Shown here piece after piece: positions 8,441-15,088 of a stretch of 64,000 bases of DNA. Every line of letters begins with the position of its first letter. The stretch's first letter is position 1. Origin of the DNA: Bradyrhizobium sp. CB1717 (GTDB taxonomy: Bacteria > Pseudomonadota > Alphaproteobacteria > Rhizobiales > Xanthobacteraceae). Position numbers and translations under genes: made by a program. The notes beneath the pieces were generated by a model that was not told where the DNA came from, made no database searches, and worked only from the letters and a program-made list of their open reading frames with translations. The stretch is taken from contig NZ_CP121666.1 in NCBI RefSeq assembly GCF_029714325.1, positions 806,001-870,000 on the forward strand, read 5' to 3'.

Positions 8441-9469
8441 ATGAGAGCGCTGGCCCGACTTGCCGCACTCGCCCTGGTGCTGACGTGCGGCCATGCCGTC
8501 GCAGCGGAGGAGGATGCACCCAACCGCAAGCCGGTGAAGGCCATCGGGGATGCAAGGCTATCGGTCGGCGGGCGGGGCATGCTGCCGCTTTACCTCTCGC
8601 GCGACTGGTCGATGCCGCTGCCGGCAGTCTCGCGCGCGGTCATCGTGCTGCATGGACGCCTGCGCAATGCCGACGAATATTACATATCGGCCAACAACGC
8701 GCAGGCCGCAGCGGGCGACGACGGCAAGAGCGCGCTGATGATCGTTCCGCAATTCCTGGCGGAGATCGATATCGAGGCGCACAGGCTGCCCGCGGACACG
8801 CTGCGCTGGTCGCTCGAGGGCTGGGAGGGCGGCGATGCCGCGCTCGCGCCGAGCCCGGTGTCGTCGTTCGAGGCGCTCGATGCGATCCTGGCAAAACTTT
8901 CGGACCGGCGCATCTTTCCGAACCTGAAGCAGGTCGTGGTCGCCGGCCACTCCGGCGGCGGCCAGGTCGTGCAGCGCTATGCGATCGCCGGCAAGGGCGA
9001 GGCGCCACTGCTGCGCCAGCATATCGACATTCGCTACGTCGTCGCCAATCCCTCGTCCTATGCCTATTTCAGCGCTGAGCGGCCGCTGCCGAAGGTTGCC
9101 GCATCCTGTCCCGGCTACGACAATTGGAAATACGGCATGGGCGACCGTCCGCCCTATCTCGCGGACGCGACACCTGCGGCACTCGAGCAGCGCTATGTCG
9201 AGCGCGAGGTGATCTACCTGCTCGGCACGCTCGACACCAATCCAAAACAGTCCGCGCTGGACAAGAGCTGCATGGCGGAGGCGCAAGGGCCCACGCGCTA
9301 TGCCCGCGGTCACGCCTATGCCGACGCGATGGCCAGGCGCGACCACGGCACGCCCAATCACCGGGTCTGGGATGTCGCTGGCGTCGGCCATGAGGGCGAC
9401 AGGATGCTGACCTCGAAATGCGGTCTCGCGGCGCTGTTCGATAGTCCGGGCTGCGGCGCCGAGCGCTGA
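8441..9469 (+). CDS. secreted alpha/beta hydrolase-like protein
   Basis: 342 residues from ATG 8441 (GAGAGG ten bases upstream); an ATG at 8417 is in frame but poorly placed. Residues 1-24 are a signal peptide (LAALALVLTCGHAVAAEE). The fold is shown by AVIVLHGRLRNADEYY (oxyanion-hole strand and loop) near residue 72 and by the nucleophile elbow VVAGHSGGGQV near residue 172. A late GVGHEGDRML segment is a candidate for the catalytic His. Four or more Cys in the second half suggest disulfides, consistent with a periplasmic location. Substrate unknown; esterases and polyhydroxyalkanoate depolymerase-like enzymes share this layout. Confidence 0.8.
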   Translation: MRALARLAALALVLTCGHAVAAEEDAPNRKPVKAIGDARLSVGGRGMLPLYLSRDWSMPLPAVSRAVIVLHGRLRNADEYYISANNAQAAAGDDGKSALMIVPQFLAEIDIEAHRLPADTLRWSLEGWEGGDAALAPSPVSSFEALDAILAKLSDRRIFPNLKQVVVAGHSGGGQVVQRYAIAGKGEAPLLRQHIDIRYVVANPSSYAYFSAERPLPKVAASCPGYDNWKYGMGDRPPYLADATPAALEQRYVEREVIYLLGTLDTNPKQSALDKSCMAEAQGPTRYARGHAYADAMARRDHGTPNHRVWDVAGVGHEGDRMLTSKCGLAALFDSPGCGAER

Positions 9470-9661
9470 TGCAGGTGCCTTGAAGGCGCAGCTTCCGCTG
9501 TTACACTTCGCGCCGTGAGCGCCTCACCCCGAGGTGCCGCCAAGAAGACCGTTGCGCGACGAGCGCGCGGCGTGGATGAAGGAGGGGCGCGCCTTCCGGA
9601 TTTTGCCGGCGAAGGCGCCGGCGCATGCCGAATAAGAAAATTCACGAAAGGACACTTTGAC

Positions 9662-10300
9662 ATGACCATCACGATCGCAGCGAACAGCGTGCCGAAGCCG
9701 CCCGCCGAGATCATCGCGGGCTTTCGCGGTGCGCCGACCTCGGTCATCTCGGACAATCTCGCCCGGCTGCCCGGCGCGGTGGGGCTCAAGCCCTATCATC
9801 GCGGCGGCAAGCTGGTGGGGACGGCCTTCACCGTGCGCACCCGGCCCGGCGACAATCTCGCCATCCATCGCGCGCTGGAGCTGGTCGGTCCCGGCGACGT
9901 CATCGTGGTCGACGGCGGTGGCGACGAAACGCGGGCGCTGGTCGGCGAGATCATGAAGAACATCGCGCAATGGCGCAAAGCCGAAGGCTATGTGATCGAC
10001 GGCGCGATCCGCGATGTCGCGGCCTTCGCGGCCGACGACTTCCCCTGCTACGCCCGCGCGGTGATCCATCGCGGCCCCTACAAGAACGGCCCCGGCGAGA
10101 TCAACGTCCCTGTCACGATCGGCGGCAGCGTGATCGCGCCCGGCGACATCGTGGTCGGCGACGAGGACGGCGTGGTGTCGTTTCCCGCCACTGGTGCTGC
10201 CGCGCTGCTGGACGCAGTGCGTGCCCAGGTCGCGCGCGAGGAGGAGACCATGAAGGCGATCCGCGAGGGCCGCTACCAGGGCTCATACGGCAAAGCCTGA
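9662..10300 (+). CDS. RraA-like family protein (aldolase/demethylmenaquinone-methyltransferase-like)
   Basis: 212 residues from ATG 9662 preceded by GAAAGGAC. It carries the conserved family segments: ISDNLARLPGAVGL near 25, GTAFTVRTRPGDNLAIHRAL near 55, DVIVVDGGGDE near 80, GYVIDGAIRDV near 110, and the closing GDIVVGDEDGVVSFP. Members include 4-hydroxy-4-methyl-2-oxoglutarate/4-carboxy-4-hydroxy-2-oxoadipate aldolases and the RNase E regulator RraA. The Gly-x20-Arg-Asp arrangement fits the aldolase branch. It opens an operon with a cupin and a TctC-type binding protein, so a role in breaking down a hydroxy-oxo-dicarboxylic acid is plausible (inference). Confidence 0.88.
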   Translation: MTITIAANSVPKPPAEIIAGFRGAPTSVISDNLARLPGAVGLKPYHRGGKLVGTAFTVRTRPGDNLAIHRALELVGPGDVIVVDGGGDETRALVGEIMKNIAQWRKAEGYVIDGAIRDVAAFAADDFPCYARAVIHRGPYKNGPGEINVPVTIGGSVIAPGDIVVGDEDGVVSFPATGAAALLDAVRAQVAREEETMKAIREGRYQGSYGKA

Positions 10301-10327
10301 TCGGCGAGGAACGAAGGGGAGAGCGGC

Positions 10328-10699
10328 GTGAGCCAGAAGGACGAATTTCACAACATCGATAATCCCGACGACGGGCTGTTCCGCGAGCTCGCCGCCGGCG
10401 TGACCACGCGCATCTTCTCCGGTGAGCAGGCGATGCTGTCGGTGGTGACACTGGCGCCGCATGCGCAAGGTACGCTGCATCATCATCCCGAGGAGCAATG
10501 GGGTGTTCTGCTCGAGGGTTCCGCGATCCGCGTCCAGGGCGATGAGGAAATCCCGGTGAAGAAGGGCGATTTCTGGCGTACCCCCGGCAACGTGCCGCAC
10601 ACCATGCGCGCCGGCCCCGATGGCGCCCGCGTGCTGGACATTTTCAGTCCGCCTCGGCCAGAATACAGAAAAGCGGGGTCGGGCTTCGGCACGACCTGA
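10328..10699 (+). CDS. cupin domain-containing protein
   Basis: 123 residues from a GTG start with an AAGGGGAGAG ribosome site, 27 bp after the RraA-like gene. It is a single small cupin barrel: motif 1 is HAQGTLHHHPEEQWGVLLEG (His ligands at HHH and the Glu), motif 2 is PGNVPHTMRAGP. Such proteins bind a metal and act as isomerases, dioxygenases or sensors; no specific activity can be assigned. The operon position between an aldolase-like gene and a TctC-like binding protein points to small-acid catabolism. Confidence 0.88.
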   Translation: MSQKDEFHNIDNPDDGLFRELAAGVTTRIFSGEQAMLSVVTLAPHAQGTLHHHPEEQWGVLLEGSAIRVQGDEEIPVKKGDFWRTPGNVPHTMRAGPDGARVLDIFSPPRPEYRKAGSGFGTT

Positions 10700-10748
10700 G
10701 CGCTCAAAAGCAAAAAAGCAAAGCGCGAAAAACAAAAGGGAGGGGACC

Positions 10749-11705
10749 ATGACGATCACACGACGGGCGCTGCTCGCCGCGCCTGCCATCCTCGCGATGG
10801 CACCGGCGAGCGCGCAGGCCTCGAAAATCACGCTGGTGGTGCCGTTTCCGCCGGGTGGCTCGACTGACGCAATGGCGCGGCTGCTCCAGAGCAACCTGCA
10901 GACAAAGCTCAACCGCATCGTCGTGGTCGAGAACAAGTCGGGCGCCGCCGGCGCGCTCGGCGCGGCGCAGGTTGCCAAGAGCCCGGCCGACGGGTCGACG
11001 TTCCTGGTCACGTTCGATTCCCACGCGGTGATCCCGTCCATCCTCGACAAGCCGCCGGTCGATGTCGAGCGCGAGCTGATGCCGGTGCTGCTGATCGGCA
11101 CCGCACCCTATGTGATCGCGGCCGGCGCCGGCCGTCCTTACAAGAGCTTTGCCGACGTGGTTGCCGCCTGCAAGGCGACGCCCGGTGCGGTGAAATACGC
11201 CTCCGTCGGCATCGGCACGCTCGGCCATCTCGCCATGACCGTGCTCGGCAACAAGGCCGGCGTCGAGATCATGCATGTGCCCTATCGCGGCGGCGGCCCC
11301 GCGATGAACGACGTGCTCGGTGGGCATGTCGATCTGATCGCGGGATCGGCGGCGCTGGTCGCCGCCCAGCTCGGGACCAACATGCTGCGTCCGATCCTGC
11401 AGCTCGGCCGCGAGCGGCTGCAGGCGCTGCCTGATACGCCGACCGCGATCGAGGCCGGCTTTCCGGATTTCGAGACGCTGGCCTGGTGGGGCATTTTCGC
11501 GCCCGCGGGCACGCCGCCCGATATCGTGTCAGCCATGGCAACTGCGTCGAAGGAGATCCTGAGCGAGCCGGCCACCGCCACCCAGCTCAAGGAGACCCAG
11601 CACATGACGCTGCTGCTCCAGGACGGCCCCGCCTTCAAGACCTTCTTCGACAAGCAGGTCGCCTATTGGGGCAAGGTGGTGAAGGACAACAATATCAGGG
11701 CGTGA
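10749..11705 (+). CDS. tripartite tricarboxylate transporter substrate-binding protein (TctC/Bug family)
   Basis: 318 residues from ATG 10749, preceded by GGGAGGGG. The N-terminus TITRRALLAAPAILAMAPAS is a twin-arginine-like signal ending ASAQA. The mature start, KITLVVPFPPGGSTDAMARL, is the hallmark of Bug binding proteins, and VPYRGGGPAMNDVLGGHVD near 180-200 is the second family signature. These periplasmic proteins bind carboxylates for TctAB-type carriers. No TctA or TctB gene is nearby, as is common for the expanded Bug families of this bacterial group. It ends the RraA/cupin operon, so the ligand is likely the acid processed there (inference). Confidence 0.93.
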   Translation: MTITRRALLAAPAILAMAPASAQASKITLVVPFPPGGSTDAMARLLQSNLQTKLNRIVVVENKSGAAGALGAAQVAKSPADGSTFLVTFDSHAVIPSILDKPPVDVERELMPVLLIGTAPYVIAAGAGRPYKSFADVVAACKATPGAVKYASVGIGTLGHLAMTVLGNKAGVEIMHVPYRGGGPAMNDVLGGHVDLIAGSAALVAAQLGTNMLRPILQLGRERLQALPDTPTAIEAGFPDFETLAWWGIFAPAGTPPDIVSAMATASKEILSEPATATQLKETQHMTLLLQDGPAFKTFFDKQVAYWGKVVKDNNIRA

Positions 11706-11759
11706 GAGGCCTATTCGCGCCACCGTCCCAGGTCCAGTGCGCTCGCGCAGCCTTGAGCG

Positions 11760-12053
11760 TCAGAGCATCTTGCCGACGATATTTGTCATATCTGCTGCCG
11801 AGAACGCGCGCAGCGTCTCGGTGCGGACATTGCCGAGTGCGCCAAGACTAAGGCCGAGCGACATCGCGGCAGCCTCATCCGGAGCCTCGAGAACGGTCAC
11901 AACGTCATATCGTCCCTGCGTCCAGACGATCTCCTTCACGGTCACGCCGAACGTCTTGGCCATCTCCTTGAAGGCTTCGGCCCGCTTCGGCGAATCCTTG
12001 ACGTTGCGGACTCCTTGGTCAGTGAAATTTCCCAGCACGACATAGGTCACCAT
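11760..12053 (-). CDS. GYD domain-containing protein
   Basis: 97 residues. The family motif GRYD (here WTQGRYDVVTVLEAPDE) is at about 46-62, and TYVVLGNFTDQGVRNVKDSP at the N-terminus is typical. This is a small ferredoxin-like (dimeric alpha/beta barrel) fold of unknown function. The ATG at 12053 follows CAGGGAGG. The gene is convergent with the Bug protein gene and stands alone. Confidence 0.9.
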   Translation of the reverse strand: MVTYVVLGNFTDQGVRNVKDSPKRAEAFKEMAKTFGVTVKEIVWTQGRYDVVTVLEAPDEAAAMSLGLSLGALGNVRTETLRAFSAADMTNIVGKML

Positions 12054-12178
12054 GGTCGTCCTCCCTGGTTAGAACCCAGATGCAATTCTCGCTTGAGGAA
12101 ACCGCGCCGAGCTTGCCACAGCGGCTGAGACAGCACTACCTGAACCTTGGGGAACGTCAGCGACTGCGACTTATTCGG

Positions 12179-12532
12179 TCAGGGCAATGGCCGCGCGAAA
12201 CTGAGCTCATGGCCGTCCGGGTCGGTGAGATGGAAGTAGCGCTCGCCCCATTCCGCATCGCGCGGCGTGGTCGACGGATGCCACCCGGCGGCGCATGCGC
12301 GCTGATAGGTTTCGTCGACATCGGCGACGTAGAAGATGACGCGGCCCCACCAGGACCAGCGCTTGTCGTCTGGCTGCACCGTCAAGTTGAGATAGCCGGT
12401 GCCGGCGCGAAAGCTGGTGAATGCCGCGGCCTCGCCGCCATAAAGGAGCTCAAACCCCAGCGAGCGGTAGAAGTGCACGGCTTGCCCCATGTCATGCGTG
12501 CCGAGCGTGATGGCGCTGATGCTTTCGATCAT
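12179..12532 (-). CDS. VOC family protein (glyoxalase/bleomycin resistance-like)
   Basis: 117 residues from ATG 12532, after a GGCGGAG site. Upstream extension in frame to 12925 would run through a tRNA gene and is not credible. The protein begins MIESISAITLGTHDMGQAVH, shows FYRSLGFELLYGG and ends HLTDPDGHELSFARPLP, the standard VOC single-domain pattern with metal-ligand candidates at His and Glu. Such proteins are lyases, isomerases or drug-binding proteins. No substrate can be assigned. Confidence 0.88.
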   Translation of the reverse strand: MIESISAITLGTHDMGQAVHFYRSLGFELLYGGEAAAFTSFRAGTGYLNLTVQPDDKRWSWWGRVIFYVADVDETYQRACAAGWHPSTTPRDAEWGERYFHLTDPDGHELSFARPLP

Positions 12533-12675
12533 GTGAGCTGCTCCGCCGAGAGGGACCTGGAAGCGATTGTACTGCCGCCTTGTCCAGATTGACGATAATC
12601 CGGCTCGCCTTGCGGCTGGCGAACGGCATCCTGCTCTGCTATGAGGGGGCCGAACCCGCAACTTGCGGGTTCCGC

Positions 12676-12752
12676 GGTCCCGTAGCTCAGCCGGATAGAG
12701 CGACGGTTTCCTAAACCGTAGGTCGGAAGTTCGAGTCTTCCCGGGATCGCCA
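12676..12752 (+). tRNA. tRNA-Arg (anticodon CCT)
   Basis: A complete 77-nt cloverleaf including encoded CCA. The acceptor stem GGTCCCG (12676-12682) pairs with CGGGATC (one G-T pair), then discriminator G and CCA. The anticodon arm ACGGT-TTCCTAA-ACCGT gives anticodon CCT, and the T arm is GGAAG-TTCGAGT-CTTCC. Its 3' 38 nt plus one further base are duplicated at 14591-14629, marking it as the integration target of a small island. Confidence 0.96.
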
Positions 12753-12753
12753 G
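12715..12753 (+). repeat. attL-like 39-bp direct repeat (tRNA-Arg 3' end)
   Basis: From ACCGTAGGTCGG to ATCGCCAG this segment is identical to 14591-14629. It covers the 3' anticodon arm, T arm and acceptor strand of tRNA-Arg, the usual crossover region for tyrosine-recombinase elements. Confidence 0.85.
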
Positions 12754-12935
12754 ATTTCCAAACCTGAAGAAGCCCCCTCACTGACGGATTGAGTGGCTGC
12801 GTCAAGTCGGATGCCGGATTGCGCATCGCGGATGTTTGACGCCGCTGATGTCTCTGGCGGCGCGGCCCCCAGATGAAATTCGGGGCAACGAACGACGTCG
12901 CTGGTTGCGCGAATAGTAAACACATCTTTTAGTAG

Positions 12936-13342
12936 ATGACGCTCTTTCCGATCCGTCGACGCGTGCGGCGCGTCATCATCGAACTGGCAGATGCCGCATC
13001 TGGCTCCAGGCGAGGTGGCGGGGACCGTTACGTAACTTCGCCGCACATACCTAGCCATGAACGTCGATCGCAAACTCTCCAGACGATCCTGAATGCCGAG
13101 GGCTTCCTCCCGCCGGTTCTGGATCGCGCGGCGACGGGATCGGGTGCCTATGACGCGATCCGTGGCCGTGAACAGCAATTGATCAACTATTTCGGCGGTG
13201 CCCAGAATGTCGGAGGAACCGCTGCGGCCATGATCAATGGAGTTGCCGATTTCAATCCGAACGGGCCAGATAGATTGGCGCCTCGATTGCGGCGTTTGGT
13301 AATCTGCCTGATAATTCGCCGGCGCGAATGCGGCTGTATTAA
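12936..13342 (+). pseudogene. C-terminal polymorphic-toxin domain remnant, frameshifted
   Basis: The frame opened by ATG 12936 encodes a segment with the look of an RHS/polymorphic toxin tip: EGFLPPVLDRAATGSGAYD, AIRGREQQLINYFGGAQN, then INGVADFNPNGP. After about 13266-13276 the expected ending continues only in another frame (I-G-A-S-I-A-A-F-G-N-L, stop TAA at 13340-13342). One net frameshift therefore separates the core from its natural C-terminus. The true end lies 14 bp before an Imm26-type gene, the spacing normal for toxin-immunity pairs. No translocation or repeat domains precede it in this window, so it is a fragment or orphan toxin cassette. The family resemblance is from memory of RHS-tip endings, not a search. 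Confidence 0.55.
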
Positions 13343-13356
13343 AATTCGGAGTGAGA

Positions 13357-13866
13357 ATGAAAGCGGCCAAGAAGGCGAAAAAACGCCGCGAGATCGAACC
13401 GGGGTCCATCTTCGAGATAGACCTCGGTGGCCTGGGCAGAACCTACGCCGTCCGGGCCGCAGGCAACGACGTGGCGTTCTTCGACTATCTCGGCAACGAA
13501 GCACCCTCGCCGGAGTTGCTGGCGGCAAAGAAGGTTTTGTTTCGGATGAATGTCGCATCCGATGAGCTGGTATCGGGGAAATGGCCTATCGTGGGGAGCA
13601 TGACCCTGACGGAAGCCCTGGCTCACCCCGGGGCCTATTGGAACCAGCCGGTCGGTTCGAACGAGGTCTTCATTTATCGCGATGGCAAATTCGAACCGGC
13701 GTCACGCGAAGATGTTCAGGGTCTCGAACCGCTGGTGGTCTGGTTTCAAATGCACGCGGAGCAGCGGCTGAAGGACCATTTCGAAGGCAGACCCAACAAG
13801 GCGATCGCATATATGAACAGGATCAAGACATATGATGCCGCGACGGGGATGGAAATTAAGGATTGA
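13357..13866 (+). CDS. Imm26-family immunity protein
   Basis: 169 residues from ATG 13357 (GGAG five bases upstream; GTG 13351 is an alternative). After a basic start (MKAAKKAKKRR) it has the Imm26 sequence pattern: EPGSIFEIDLGGLGRTYAV, VAFFDYLGNEAPSPELL, FRMNVASDELVSGKWPIVGS and a C-terminal LKDHFEGRPN. Immunity proteins of this family bind and neutralise toxins delivered by neighbours or kin. It follows the toxin remnant by 14 bp and is followed 12 bp later by a DUF6881-like gene, forming a toxin-immunity-immunity string inside a tRNA-bounded island. With the toxin frame broken it may persist as an orphan protecting against relatives (inference). Confidence 0.75.
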   Translation: MKAAKKAKKRREIEPGSIFEIDLGGLGRTYAVRAAGNDVAFFDYLGNEAPSPELLAAKKVLFRMNVASDELVSGKWPIVGSMTLTEALAHPGAYWNQPVGSNEVFIYRDGKFEPASREDVQGLEPLVVWFQMHAEQRLKDHFEGRPNKAIAYMNRIKTYDAATGMEIKD

Positions 13867-13878
13867 TGTGCCGCACCC

Positions 13879-14163
13879 ATGAAATACATAAAAGTCCTCT
13901 GGCATCACTCGTTTCCTGATGAGCCGACGGTCCTGTACAGTGAGCTCGACGATGACTTTTGGGAGCACCGCAAGGTGTATGTGTTTCGTGACGGCCGGTT
14001 AGGCTATGCCAGCGCGACGGAAGCGGTAAACTCGGTCAAGCTGAGCATCGAACCGCTGCCGCCTCTGTCGAAGATCGGTTCGGATCCCCAGTTCGATCCG
14101 ATGGAGATTGATAAGGCGGAATTTGATGATGTCTGGTCAAAGGCGCACCGCGCAAACGCCTGA
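13879..14163 (+). CDS. DUF6881-type protein, probable second immunity gene
   Basis: 94 residues starting MKYIKVLWHHSFPDEPTVLY, with ELDDDFWEHRKVYVFRDGRL and a C-terminal DPMEIDKAEFDDVWSKA. This matches the pattern I associate with DUF6881, a small alpha/beta family frequently found among toxin-immunity genes. The ATG is 12 bp after the Imm26-like gene, with only a weak ribosome site, suggesting translational coupling. Function is unproven; an immunity role is inferred from context. Base composition of this gene is lower in GC than the catabolic genes around it, consistent with acquisition. Confidence 0.65.
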   Translation: MKYIKVLWHHSFPDEPTVLYSELDDDFWEHRKVYVFRDGRLGYASATEAVNSVKLSIEPLPPLSKIGSDPQFDPMEIDKAEFDDVWSKAHRANA

Positions 14164-14170
14164 CGGAAAG

Positions 14171-14184
14171 CTGCCGGCCGGCAG
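14171..14184. terminator. perfect palindrome after the immunity genes
   Basis: CTGCCGGCCGGCAG is a perfect 14-nt dyad 8 bases past the DUF6881-like stop codon. It has no T-run, so a role as transcription end is only possible. Confidence 0.3.
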
Positions 14185-14321
14185 GATGGTTCGCGGCAAT
14201 TTCATATGCCTGCGGCAAGGTCGCGACACTGGAGCACCCATCGATATTTTTTCAGATATATAACGAAGATTGAAGAACCGCGCATATGATTGTTCCGTAG
14301 CTATCCTTTATGGAGACCATC

Positions 14322-14552
14322 ATGTCACGACGTTCTCGCATTGTGATCGCCATCATTGCCGTCCTCGCCAGCGCTACTGGCTTCGCCCTGCTCACGCCGC
14401 GCACCGTGGCGCAGGCCGCGCCGCCGCCGCCCGTCGTCGTGACGTTCTCCTATGACAGTCTCGGGCGCGTGGTGCGGGAGGTCTACCCGACCAACTCCAC
14501 CGCCTATAACTACGACGCCGCCGGCAACCGGACCACGTTCACGCTGAACTGA
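14322..14552 (+). CDS. tiny exported YD-repeat (RHS-like) protein
   Basis: 76 residues from ATG 14322 (TGGAG upstream; ATG 14310 also in frame). The first about 35 residues are a signal peptide or anchor (RIVIAIIAVLASATGFALL, then PRTVAQA-A). The rest is one pair of YD motifs: FSYDSLGRVVREVYPT and YNYDAAGNRTTFTLN. YD repeats normally occur in tens within RHS/Tc shells that encase toxins, so a single exported unit cannot form a shell. It may be a decayed piece of an RHS toxin that once belonged with the upstream toxin tail, or a small protein in its own right. It stops 38 bp before the right att repeat. Confidence 0.65.
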   Translation: MSRRSRIVIAIIAVLASATGFALLTPRTVAQAAPPPPVVVTFSYDSLGRVVREVYPTNSTAYNYDAAGNRTTFTLN

Positions 14553-14590
14553 CGAAGGTCCACTGATGCGGCAGCCGTCATGCCCGTCGG

Positions 14591-14629
14591 ACCGTAGGTC
14601 GGAAGTTCGAGTCTTCCCGGGATCGCCAG
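14591..14629 (+). repeat. attR-like 39-bp direct repeat of tRNA-Arg 3' end
   Basis: Exact copy of 12715-12753. Only the 3' part of the tRNA is present, so it is a remnant rather than a second gene. Together the copies delimit 1.9 kb with toxin/immunity content and no integrase. Confidence 0.85.
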
Positions 14630-14664
14630 CTCTTCAGAAGTAAATAAGAACAATTTCTGAAGAG
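14630..14664 (+). terminator. 10-bp perfect hairpin abutting attR
   Basis: CTCTTCAGAA (14630-14639) pairs with TTCTGAAGAG (14655-14664) across a 15-nt AT-rich loop. It begins exactly at the end of the duplicated tRNA segment, so it may be the original downstream hairpin of the tRNA gene, displaced by island insertion (inference). Confidence 0.4.
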
Positions 14665-15088
14665 CGCGTTCCGATGCGCATGCCGGCCTGTCGCATCCGA
14701 GCCCGTATGCGCCGTCCGCGGGCGCAACCTTCAAGCCCGAACGGCTAGAGCTGCCATAACGATGGGATTACCCCGAAAGGGGGAGCGTCCAAACAGCAGA
14801 TTGACAAGTGTACCAGGTTGGGGTGGCCTCAGCGCCCGGCGTGTCGCTCTGCCACCGACGCTATGGCGCCCCTTGGAGCTGCAGCACACGCGATTTGGCA
14901 TTCGAAGCATTGTACCAATGATCCGGAAGGGGCCTCGTCGTCGCGAGGGAAGTGATCATCAGGCCACCAAGATTCCGCTTATTGTGAACGGGAATAGCGT
15001 CCAATTCTGACTCAGGCCTGTCCGAGTACATAGTCACTGTTGCCCTTGCGCAGCGAAGGCGCCGTCCGCCCCATCTTTGGAGCGCGCT
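14665..15088. other. intergenic region before the giant RTX gene
   Basis: About 420 bp with no convincing gene. An 82-codon frame at 14762-15010 has no good ribosome site and no recognisable features. There is a compact CCCC-GAAA-GGGG hairpin with a GNRA-type loop at 14771-14782. The promoter of the downstream gene must lie in this stretch; no clear -35/-10 pair stands out. Confidence 0.5.

Noticed and set aside
9519..9635. 38-codon stretch (ending LPAKAPAHAE-stop) before the RraA-like gene
   Set aside because: It reads like the end of a protein, but it is preceded by a stop and has no start or recognisable domain; may be a remnant, not supported as a gene.
12533..12925. In-frame upstream extension of the VOC gene
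   Set aside because: It would run through the tRNA gene; the ATG at 12532 has a ribosome site and gives a normal VOC length.
12711..13409. Minus-strand reading frame of 232 codons overlapping the tRNA-Arg gene
   Set aside because: Its end (SREDSNFRPTV) is the reverse reading of the tRNA, a known artefact, and it is antisense to the toxin remnant.
13251..13565. Continuation of the toxin-remnant frame past 13276
   Set aside because: The sequence becomes Arg-rich and overlaps the Imm26 gene; the natural ending is in another frame and stops at 13342.
14510..14734. Minus-strand 74-codon frame over the attR copy
   Set aside because: Contains IPGRLELPTYGPT, again the reverse reading of the tRNA 3' end; no ribosome site.
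14762..15010. 82-codon plus-strand frame before the RTX gene
   Set aside because: No ribosome site, no recognisable features; likely promoter region.
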